From assembly GCA_964452115.1 (NCBI GenBank), contig CAYVKY010000006.1, forward strand, positions 1 to 34,096: 34,096 nucleotides of DNA, in the 5' to 3' direction. The first letter of the stretch is position 1; each line of letters opens with the position of its first letter. This document shows positions 14,901 to 22,229 of this stretch, piece after piece. The stretch is from CAYVKY01 sp964452115 (GTDB lineage: Bacteria > Bacteroidota > Ignavibacteria > Tepidaquicellales > Tepidaquicellaceae). Made by a program: the position numbers and the translations under genes. The notes below the pieces were generated by a model. That model was not told where the DNA came from. It did not search any database and saw only the letters and a list, made by a program, of their open reading frames with translations.

Positions 14901-15653
14901 TTATCCTTTAATAATTCCGTATTTTGAATGTTCAATGAAATTTAATATATAATTTACATCTTCATCGGGCTCAATTTCATCTTTAATCTTCTTAACCGCA
15001 TCCGAAAAGTTCAGTGATGCATTATATATAACATCATAAACACTTTTAATTTTATTAATTCTCTCCTGCGAAAACCCTCGCCTGTGAAGTCCGATAACAT
15101 TCAGTCCGTGATATTTCATATCGGTTCCGCCTGCGATGATAAACGGCGGAATATCTTTTACAATAAGCACAACTCCCGTGATAAGTGCGTGGTCGCCGAT
15201 TTTTGTAAATTGTTTAATGCCTGAAAGTCCCCCGACTATAACCCAGTTGCCGATTTCAACGTGGCCTGCGGCGCTTGCACAATTTGCCATAACGACATTA
15301 TTGCCGATTCTGGTATCGTGAGCAGCGTGAGAGTAAGCCATGAACAGGCAGTTTTCGCCTATTACTGTTTTTCCGCTTGCAGCAGTACCGCGGTTGAGTG
15401 TGGCATATTCCCGGACAACCGTTCCTTTGCCGATATAAAGCTGAGTTTCTTCACCCTTAAATTTTAAGTCCTGCGGCGGTGATGAAATTATTGCACCGTG
15501 GTGTATCTGCACATCATCTGAAATTCTTGCGCCGTTGTCAATCAGGCAGTGTGCCCCGATTGTTACATTGTTTCCGATGATAACGTCATCATTAATCACG
15601 GCTCCTTCACCAAATTTACAATTTGTGCCGATTTGTGCTTTTTTACTTATCAT
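14901..15653 (-). CDS. lpxA: Acyl-ACP--UDP-N-acetylglucosamine O-acyltransferase
   Basis: First step of lipid A synthesis: acylation of UDP-GlcNAc at O3. The 250 residues begin with hexapeptide repeats of the left-handed beta helix (IGTNCKFGEGAVINDDVIIG and onward). They contain SSPPQDLKFKGE (57-68), REYATLNRGT (81-90) and the catalytic histidine in SHAAHDTRIGNN (H112, equivalent to E. coli H125), then the helical C-terminal domain starting at NVIGLHRRGFS. It is slightly shorter than E. coli LpxA (262). It lies 6 bp after the glycosyltransferase and 6 bp before panB, away from lpxD and fabZ. It shows the cell makes lipopolysaccharide, in agreement with kdsA at the right edge. Confidence 0.95.
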   Translation of the reverse strand: MISKKAQIGTNCKFGEGAVINDDVIIGNNVTIGAHCLIDNGARISDDVQIHHGAIISSPPQDLKFKGEETQLYIGKGTVVREYATLNRGTAASGKTVIGENCLFMAYSHAAHDTRIGNNVVMANCASAAGHVEIGNWVIVGGLSGIKQFTKIGDHALITGVVLIVKDIPPFIIAGGTDMKYHGLNVIGLHRRGFSQERINKIKSVYDVIYNASLNFSDAVKKIKDEIEPDEDVNYILNFIEHSKYGIIKG

Positions 15654-15659
15654 AATTTG

Positions 15660-16754
15660 TTAAAAAGTCTCCTCGATATAAATGTCTTCTTCGCCGAATG
15701 AGGACTTGGTAATCATTTCGCCTATTAACCCTAATGAAAATGACTGAACGCCTAAAATTATAAACATAACGCCTATAAGAAACAGCGGCCGGTTGCTGAT
15801 GGACTGGTCAATTAAAAACTTCGCAAGCGTAAGATAAAGTGTAATGCCGAATCCCGCGAAAAATGAAATGAGTCCGAGAGTGCCGAAAAGATGCAGCGGA
15901 CGCTTTATGAACCGCGTTGTAAAAAGCACTGTCAGAAGGTCAAAAAATCCCTTCAGAAAGCGGCTCGCACCAAACTTAGTTACGCCGTATTTTCTTGCGC
16001 GGTGCTGAACAACTTTTTCAGTAACACGGAAGCCTGCAATATTTGCGAGCGCGGGAATATACCTGTGAAGTTCACCGTAAACTTTTACGGATTTGATTAC
16101 TTCTTTTCTGTATGCTTTAAGTCCGCAATTGAAATCGTGGAGTTTTATTCCGGCAATTTTGGATGTAAAATAATTGAATAATTTTGATGTGTGCTTTTTT
16201 ATAAACGGGTCATAGCGGACTTTCTTCCATCCCGATACAAGGTCGTAACCCGAATTAATAACTTTAATTAATTCCGGAATTTCTCTCGGGTCATCCTGAA
16301 GGTCTGCATCAATTGTAATAATTATGTCGCCCTTTGCCTTGCTGAATCCTGCAGCGAGCGCAGCGGACTTTCCCTGATTTTTTCTGAGTTTGATGCAGTG
16401 AAATCTGTTAAAACGGGAGTGTAACTCTTTGATTTTTGCGAATGAGCCGTCCGTGCTGCCATCGTCAACAAACAGCACTTCAAAATTGCATTTCAGTGAC
16501 TCGAGCACTTCCTTGAGCGTATCCGAAAGTTCCTGAAGCGATTCCACTTCATTGTAAAGCGGAACTATTACGGAAATATACTGTTCGGGAAGTACGATCT
16601 TTGTCATATCTTCCGGTTCATTTTCTGCCGCCTTCTGTAACGCCTGTTCTCTTTTTTTCTTATAGTAATTCTTGTTTTTGTAATATCTATATCTCGGGTT
16701 TTTATTACCTTTTACATTTTTATTCCTTGACTGATTATTTGAATATGATTGCAT
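15660..16754 (-). CDS. Family 2 glycosyltransferase with two C-terminal membrane helices (polyprenyl-phosphate sugar transferase type)
   Basis: 364 residues. The catalytic domain (about 58-280) has ISVIVPLYNE (60-69), VDDGSTDGS (96-104), TIDADLQDDP (147-156) with the metal-binding D-x-D, and QHRARKYGVTKFG (250-262), the usual acceptor-side motif. Two transmembrane helices follow (about 287-311 and 323-347). This matches DPM1/GtrB-like enzymes that load a sugar onto a polyprenyl phosphate. The first 49 residues are an unusual Asn/Lys/Tyr-rich basic leader. A start at Met50 (ATG at 16607) would give a normal N-terminus. It is first in the lpxA operon, so an envelope glycan role is likely. The sugar is unknown. 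Confidence 0.88.
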   Translation of the reverse strand: MQSYSNNQSRNKNVKGNKNPRYRYYKNKNYYKKKREQALQKAAENEPEDMTKIVLPEQYISVIVPLYNEVESLQELSDTLKEVLESLKCNFEVLFVDDGSTDGSFAKIKELHSRFNRFHCIKLRKNQGKSAALAAGFSKAKGDIIITIDADLQDDPREIPELIKVINSGYDLVSGWKKVRYDPFIKKHTSKLFNYFTSKIAGIKLHDFNCGLKAYRKEVIKSVKVYGELHRYIPALANIAGFRVTEKVVQHRARKYGVTKFGASRFLKGFFDLLTVLFTTRFIKRPLHLFGTLGLISFFAGFGITLYLTLAKFLIDQSISNRPLFLIGVMFIILGVQSFSLGLIGEMITKSSFGEEDIYIEETF

Positions 16755-16880
16755 TGTTTTGTATTTCTGATTTTCTAATTTAATATAGATATTTTTTTAA
16801 TTTTTAAAAATAGTCATTATGAGCGCAATGTTCAATGTTTAACAAAGGGATAAAACTTTTCAATTTTGCAAAACCGCCTG

Positions 16881-16902
16881 AATCTCCTGCAAATCGGAGA
16901 TT
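16881..16902. other. Short hairpin in the divergent intergenic region
   Basis: AATCTCC (16881-16887) pairs with GGAGATT (16896-16902) around an 8-base loop, within the 234-bp AT-rich region between the divergent glycosyltransferase and PorZ-like genes. It is followed by TTGAG rather than a T-run, so it is not a clear terminator. It may mark a leader structure or operator. The rest of the region presumably holds both promoters, but I cannot place boxes with confidence. Confidence 0.35.
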
Positions 16903-16988
16903 TTGAGTTATTTGAGAATATTTATATTAATAAATTGATTTTCAAAATTAATTAATTCATATTTATACACATTTAATTTTTATTCACT

Positions 16989-19274
16989 ATGTTGAAAAGA
17001 ATATTTTTCGTTCTTCTGGCTGCTGCAATGTTTGCGCAGGTTCATCTCGTCAGGGCGGAATTTCCTTTTAAGGGAATTTCATCTTTAAAAAACAACTGGG
17101 AGATTTACACAAATATGCGGAACGTATATACGGTATCCGCGGACAGACAGGGAAAAACGGCATACTGCGGCACAAAGGGAGGCGTGTTCGTGGTGGATCT
17201 GAGCAGCGGTTCGATTGTAAAAAAGTTAACAATTATTAATGGACTTATTTCGAATGCGGTAAACTGCGTTTTTGTTGACAGCCTGAACAGAGTGTGGATA
17301 GGCGCTTCTGACGGTTCGATTTCAATTTATGATATTTCCAAAGGCACATTTAAATACATTTACGATATTAAAAATTATAATCAGGCAAATAAATCCATAA
17401 ACTGGTTTTACCAGTATAATAACTATATGTTCGTGGCAACAGGTTACGGCATTCATAAAATTTCCATAAGCAATTTCAATTTCGTTGATGCGCCGTATCT
17501 GCAGCTCGGAAATTTTTCTGCGAATACAGTTGTGAATAATGTTACAGTTGCGGGAAACCTTATCGCGGCAGGAACAGTATCGGGAGTTGCCTGGGCAAAT
17601 ATTAATTCAAACCTGAACAATCCTGCATCATGGTCAACTTACGGAGACTTTTCCGGCACTCCGAATATATTATCACTCGAATCCGTTCAGAACCAGATTT
17701 ATGCCGGTACTGACAAAGGTATTAAATATTATGACGGCACTAACTGGATTCAGTCACCGTATTTTGAAAACAGATACATTGCTGCGATGAAAGTAATCGG
17801 AGACAATCTTTATTCGGTGATTGACAATTGGTGGATTTATTATTCACCGGTAAACAACCTGAATCAGGTTAAACAGTTTGCCGATACTGCAGTTTATATT
17901 GCGCTTACAGGCGATAATAAAGGCGGCGCAATCGGCGGCACATACAGAAAAGGCATAGTGATTAATCTAAACGGCACTTATCCGAGAATATTTCCTAACG
18001 GACCATATAGCAGTTCTTTTTTAAGTCTTGCGGAAGATGACTACGGAAATATCTGGGGCTGCTCCGGTGATAATGAAAACGGAATGTGCAGGTTTGACGG
18101 AAAATACTGGACTAACTATACCGTTGACAGTTTTCCTTCGATGGGAATTTCCAATAATATGTCCCGTTTGGTTTATGGTAATGGAACACTGTGGGGTTTT
18201 AGTTATGGCGGCGGATTAACGAAATATCAAAACGGAGTATTTAAAAATTATAATCCGGCAAATTCAATTCTTCCCGGATTTCAGACGGGTTCAAATTTCT
18301 GTGTACCTTATTCGGGTGCATACGACCTTAACGGAAGACTTTTTATCACGTTTTATCAGTCTGTTTCAGACCTGATATTCTCTTACAATCCTGCCGATTC
18401 GTCAATTAAACAATATCCGGATTTTTTAAATATGCAGAATCTGGGATTGATGGCTGTGGATGCTTATAATACAAAGTGGATTGTTGGTTTGCAGTATTCA
18501 AAAGGCGTTTACTATTACAACAACAGAAATATAGATACAACAACATCGTCAGACATTCAGGGAATGTACACGGTATCGGATTTTACGGGTGTAACGACAG
18601 TTAACGATATTATAGTTGATAAAAATAATCAGGTGTGGATTTGCACCGACAACGGAGTTTCCATAATCAGCAACCCGTATGCAGTTCTTCAAAATCTGAA
18701 ACCCGCACCCGACAGAATGAGCGTGATTACTGGCAATCTCAAAATTCCTTTTATTGACAATTGCACGTGCATCGCCGTGGATGTACTGAATCAGAAATGG
18801 GTTGGAACGCAGACAAACGGCGTATTCCATTTTTCGGAAGACGGCACAACTCTGATTGAACAGTTTAATACATCCAACAGTTTGATTGCTTCAAACAATA
18901 TTCAGAAAATCCTTGTCAGTCCGCTCAGCGGCAAGGCTTATATCGGAACTCCCGACGGCTTATCGGTTGTGCAGACTACATCAATTAAACCGGTTTCGGA
19001 ATTCGGTGAAATCAAATGTGCACCGAATCCGTTCATACTGCCTTCAAGCGTTCAGCTTCAGATTGACGGGCTCGTGGAAAATTCAAGCGTGAAAATTATT
19101 TCCCTCAGAGGCGAGGTGATGGCTGAATTCGATACACCCGGCGGCAAAGTAGGCTCGTGGAACGGTTTGGATAAGAAAGGAAATCTTGTCCCGTCGGGAA
19201 TTTACATCGTAATCGGATATAATAAAGACGGTACGAAAGTTGGTAAAGGCAAACTTGCAGTTGTACGAAAATAA
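16989..19274 (+). CDS. PorZ-like double beta-propeller protein with T9SS-type C-terminal domain
   Basis: 761 residues. A signal peptide covers about 1-23 (MLKRIFFVLLAAAMFAQ...). The body holds two-component-regulator-type propeller repeats such as NRVWIGASDGSISIYD, NQVWICTDNGVSIIS and NQKWVGTQTNGVFHFSEDG, starting with NNWEIYTNM near residue 35 and the strand AYCGTKGGVFVVD. The order of two propellers then a C-terminal sorting-like domain (about 676-761, beginning CAPNPF and ending GKGKLAVVRK) is that of PorZ, the surface component of the T9SS attachment complex. A generic propeller cargo protein remains possible. hisA begins 29 bp downstream. The upstream neighbour is divergent. Confidence 0.65.
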   Translation: MLKRIFFVLLAAAMFAQVHLVRAEFPFKGISSLKNNWEIYTNMRNVYTVSADRQGKTAYCGTKGGVFVVDLSSGSIVKKLTIINGLISNAVNCVFVDSLNRVWIGASDGSISIYDISKGTFKYIYDIKNYNQANKSINWFYQYNNYMFVATGYGIHKISISNFNFVDAPYLQLGNFSANTVVNNVTVAGNLIAAGTVSGVAWANINSNLNNPASWSTYGDFSGTPNILSLESVQNQIYAGTDKGIKYYDGTNWIQSPYFENRYIAAMKVIGDNLYSVIDNWWIYYSPVNNLNQVKQFADTAVYIALTGDNKGGAIGGTYRKGIVINLNGTYPRIFPNGPYSSSFLSLAEDDYGNIWGCSGDNENGMCRFDGKYWTNYTVDSFPSMGISNNMSRLVYGNGTLWGFSYGGGLTKYQNGVFKNYNPANSILPGFQTGSNFCVPYSGAYDLNGRLFITFYQSVSDLIFSYNPADSSIKQYPDFLNMQNLGLMAVDAYNTKWIVGLQYSKGVYYYNNRNIDTTTSSDIQGMYTVSDFTGVTTVNDIIVDKNNQVWICTDNGVSIISNPYAVLQNLKPAPDRMSVITGNLKIPFIDNCTCIAVDVLNQKWVGTQTNGVFHFSEDGTTLIEQFNTSNSLIASNNIQKILVSPLSGKAYIGTPDGLSVVQTTSIKPVSEFGEIKCAPNPFILPSSVQLQIDGLVENSSVKIISLRGEVMAEFDTPGGKVGSWNGLDKKGNLVPSGIYIVIGYNKDGTKVGKGKLAVVRK

Positions 19275-19303
19275 AAAATTGATTATAGATAGATTTTTAT
19301 AAT

Positions 19304-20074
19304 ATGAGTTCTCTTTTAGTAATTCCTGTCATTGACATAAAAGACGGAAAGTGTGTTCGTTTGCCTCAGGGGCTTGACGATAAAATCACATACTATTCCG
19401 ACAACCCCGTAAAGGTTGCAAAACTGCTCCGCAAAGAAAATTTTAAAACAATTCACATCACAGACCTTGACGGAGCTATTTACGGCGAGATGAAAAACTA
19501 CAATGTGATTAAAGATATTTCAAACGCAGTGGACGTGCCCATACAGCTCAGCGGAGGCATTCGCGACATTGAATCAGCGCGGAAAATGTTCAGTGACCTT
19601 GGAGTTTACCGTGTCGTAATCGGCACTGCAGCAATAACATCTCCAAACTTTATCACCGAACTGCTCGACAATTTTTCTTCATCAAAAATAGTAATCGGCA
19701 TTGACGAAAAGATAAATAACGTTGTTACAAACGGATGGGTGAACTATGCAAATATTACCCCTCTTGAATTTGCAAAGCATGTTGAATCACTCGGCATAAA
19801 GAGAATCATTTATCAGGATGTAACGCGGGTCGGCAATGCATCCGGACCGTTCCTTGAGCGCCTGAAAGAGATTGCGCTTGCAACAAAACTGAAAATCACA
19901 TCGGCGGGCGGCATCGGAAGTTACAGACATCTGAAAAGCCTGATGGACCTGAATATTCCGAATATTGACTCGGTGATGATTGCGCGTGCAATATATGAAA
20001 ATGCATTCCCCTGCCAGAAGCTCTGGCGCGACATTGAAAAAAGGGATATATCTCTCGACCTTCCGAAAGTGTAA
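19304..20074 (+). CDS. hisA: HisA-like phosphoribosylformimino isomerase (ProFAR isomerase), altered active-site motif
   Basis: A TIM-barrel protein of 256 residues with the HisA signature IPVIDIKDGKCVRL (7-20; first catalytic Asp D11), HITDLDGA (51-58), QLSGGIRD (81-88), VVIGTAA (104-110), GIDEK (132-136), and TSAGGIGSYRHL near the second phosphate site. HisA opens the ribose ring of ProFAR in histidine synthesis. The usual TDIxRDGT segment here reads QDVTRVGN (171-178), so the threonine and the second catalytic aspartate (D176 in Salmonella HisA) are replaced by Q171 and V176. It may be a diverged HisA or a paralogue with another substrate. No other his gene is in the window. It converges on ccmB with a 5-bp gap. 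Confidence 0.8.
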   Translation: MSSLLVIPVIDIKDGKCVRLPQGLDDKITYYSDNPVKVAKLLRKENFKTIHITDLDGAIYGEMKNYNVIKDISNAVDVPIQLSGGIRDIESARKMFSDLGVYRVVIGTAAITSPNFITELLDNFSSSKIVIGIDEKINNVVTNGWVNYANITPLEFAKHVESLGIKRIIYQDVTRVGNASGPFLERLKEIALATKLKITSAGGIGSYRHLKSLMDLNIPNIDSVMIARAIYENAFPCQKLWRDIEKRDISLDLPKV

Positions 20075-20079
20075 GGGAA

Positions 20080-20742
20080 TCAATCTTCCCAGATAAATCT
20101 AAAAAGAAATAAAGAAGCAACAATAATTACAACCGAATAGGAAAGCAGTATCTGCAGATCAGCAAATACTTCGGATAATACAGCGCCTTCTGCGGCGAGC
20201 TTTGTGCCGTCAATGACGGCAATTAAAAGCGGCAGCAGCACCGGAAATGACAGCACCGGATACAGCGTGCCTTTCGAATTTGCTTTTGAAATTATTGCGG
20301 CGATAATTGTGGATGAAGCTACAAGCCCTGTATTTCCGAGCAGAAGCACGGGTATGAATGCTTCGGGATTTTTAATTTCAAATCCAGTAATGATTACGAA
20401 AAGCAGGCTTATTACGATGTTGAGCGAAAATGTGAGTATGAAATTGAAAAAAAGTTTCCCTATAAAGATGCTTGCTGCCGGGCTTGTCATTTTAAGCGCT
20501 GCGGAAGTTTCCTTTTCTTCTTCCTTGATAAACACTCTGGCAAGTCCGCTTGACGACGTGAAAAAAATTGCAATCCAAAGCAGCCCCGAAAGCACATCCG
20601 AACTGATTTTTTCATCGCCGATTGAAAACCTGATGATAGTAATAACTATAATCACAAACATCAGCAGCGAATTAATCACATACCTGTTTCGAATTTCCGA
20701 TTTTAAATCTTTCTTTAATATTTCATAAGACGCTCTTATCAT
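20080..20742 (-). CDS. ccmB: Heme exporter / cytochrome c maturation ABC permease CcmB
   Basis: 220 residues with six hydrophobic segments and the CcmB pattern. An N-terminal amphipathic part (KKDLKSEIRNRYVINSLLMF) leads to the region LARVFIKEEEKETSAALKMT (67-86) that links helices, as in CcmB permeases of the CcmABCD heme-handling ABC complex. It would sit in the inner membrane with the ATPase CcmA. Neither ccmA nor ccmC is in the window. It follows the retropepsin-like gene on the same strand after 57 bp and converges with hisA. CcmB is consistent with c-type cytochromes, and the TlpA-like thioredoxin elsewhere in the window would fit that pathway. Confidence 0.85.
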   Translation of the reverse strand: MIRASYEILKKDLKSEIRNRYVINSLLMFVIIVITIIRFSIGDEKISSDVLSGLLWIAIFFTSSSGLARVFIKEEEKETSAALKMTSPAASIFIGKLFFNFILTFSLNIVISLLFVIITGFEIKNPEAFIPVLLLGNTGLVASSTIIAAIISKANSKGTLYPVLSFPVLLPLLIAVIDGTKLAAEGAVLSEVFADLQILLSYSVVIIVASLFLFRFIWED

Positions 20743-20799
20743 AAAGGCAAAATAACACTATTGCACAAAATAATGAATTCTAAAAATAAATTTTTTATT

Positions 20800-22068
20800 T
20801 TACTTAAATTCGATATACATATTTTTGAAATTCATTGTGAGTGTGTCGAAACGGCTGAAATATCCCTGCCCTAAATTTCCGTGAAAATATTTCTGAAATT
20901 CTGAAAGCGGTTTAATCATAAGCGAAATATTTTTCAGTTCGGCGGAAGAATTCCCCGAAGATAGCAAAATATTATCGAGCACATAGCCGTCCGTTTCGAT
21001 AACTCCCCCCGCTCCGCCTGTTTCCAGTTTCTGAAGTTTATAGTTATCGGTTACGAATGATTTGTATTTTTCAAAAAAAGGCGCAAACAACTGCACAGAA
21101 TTATTACCCGAGTCGAAAAGAAAATTCAGCGAATCTTTATTATAAATCACCTGTATGACGGGAGAATAACCGTCGTACGCAAAATTTTTCAGTGTGCCTG
21201 CTGCGGGAATATCCGGAATAATCACTTCATTGTTTTTTGTAAAACTGATTTCCCCGAAAGCACGGATGACAGGCGCTCCGATGATGCCTTCAATTTTATA
21301 GGGACCGAATGTGAAATCTTCATCTTTCATAACATAAAACACAACATTCTTCATTGTGATATCACCGATTTTAAACTCATCTAAAACGCCTACTCTGGAT
21401 AATACTTTCTTATCGGTTGCAGTGCCCACCTTAAACTCATCGCCTGTCATTTTTACGCCGAGGCGTTTAGCCAGCGATTCCACTATTACGGAAAAATCCG
21501 CACCTGTATCAAACACAAAACTTACATTTGTATCATTTATTGTTACGGGAGTTCTCCATAAGCCCGCCATATCTTTCTGAATTTTGATTTTTACATCGCC
21601 GCTTTTAAGAATTTCCTGCTTCGGAATATCTTTCAGTGACTTAAGCATCTCGGCTTCGTCGGGAAAATTTTCCGCTTCATCCTGATTCAGATACTTTTTG
21701 TACTTTGTTATCAGAATATTGCACGCATCGCCTGCATCGGCGTATTCGAAGCGGAAAATATGGTCGTAATATTTATTTTCGTACAATTCTTTCATCAGCG
21801 AATCCGGAATTGCCTGAGGGTAATCATTCATAAGAGATGAAATTTTTCCGGCAGACGAGGAAAAATCCGCAAATATGCACTCGGAAAGTGCTCTTAGAAA
21901 GGGTTTCTGCCACGCCTCCTGAAATTCACCCGCGCGGCCGACTGCATCCCTGAAATGAAAATAATCCTTTTTGCTGTAAAGTGAGTACACCGACTCAAAA
22001 CTCTGCGGATATAAATTTCCGCAGAAAATCAAAGCAATAATTATTAAGTAAAATTTTATGTGTTTCAT
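20800..22068 (-). CDS. Exported protein with two retropepsin-like aspartic protease domains
   Basis: 422 residues. A signal peptide covers about 1-21 (MKHIKFYLIIIALIFCGNLYPQ). A helical region (25-155) is followed by a first pepsin-like half with the active-site strand VFDTGADFSV (185-194; D187) and the partner motif IEGIIGAPVIRAFG (259-272). A second half has FLFDSGNNSVQLF (317-328, with a DSG motif at D319) and ends GNLGQGYFSRFDTLTMNF. Two DT/SG motifs in one chain allow an intramolecular pepsin-like pair, or two folds of which each alone is half a retropepsin dimer. Such exported proteins occur in Bacteroidota with unknown substrates. It is probably cotranscribed with ccmB. Confidence 0.8.
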   Translation of the reverse strand: MKHIKFYLIIIALIFCGNLYPQSFESVYSLYSKKDYFHFRDAVGRAGEFQEAWQKPFLRALSECIFADFSSSAGKISSLMNDYPQAIPDSLMKELYENKYYDHIFRFEYADAGDACNILITKYKKYLNQDEAENFPDEAEMLKSLKDIPKQEILKSGDVKIKIQKDMAGLWRTPVTINDTNVSFVFDTGADFSVIVESLAKRLGVKMTGDEFKVGTATDKKVLSRVGVLDEFKIGDITMKNVVFYVMKDEDFTFGPYKIEGIIGAPVIRAFGEISFTKNNEVIIPDIPAAGTLKNFAYDGYSPVIQVIYNKDSLNFLFDSGNNSVQLFAPFFEKYKSFVTDNYKLQKLETGGAGGVIETDGYVLDNILLSSGNSSAELKNISLMIKPLSEFQKYFHGNLGQGYFSRFDTLTMNFKNMYIEFK

Positions 22069-22229
22069 AATCTCATTTTTTTTTCAAAATACGGAATTTG
22101 GTTTTAAGTTGTTACATATTGCGCAAAGGGGTAATATTTTAGAGTCTGTGCCTGAAAATCTGCACCCCGTTATACATATTTTTTTGATTATGATTTACTT
22201 AAATTTATAGCTTGATTAATTTTTGGTGA
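22069..22229. promoter_or_regulatory. Divergent promoter region
   Basis: A 161-bp AT-rich spacer lies between the start of the retropepsin-like gene (minus) and the spermidine-synthase-like gene (plus). No ORF or strong hairpin is visible. It must hold promoters for both directions by position. I cannot identify boxes reliably because consensus signals for this lineage are not known to me. Confidence 0.4.

Noticed and set aside
16881..16902. Hairpin as a rho-independent terminator
   Set aside because: Only 7 bp, no T-run after it, and it lies upstream of divergent genes where no transcript needs to end.
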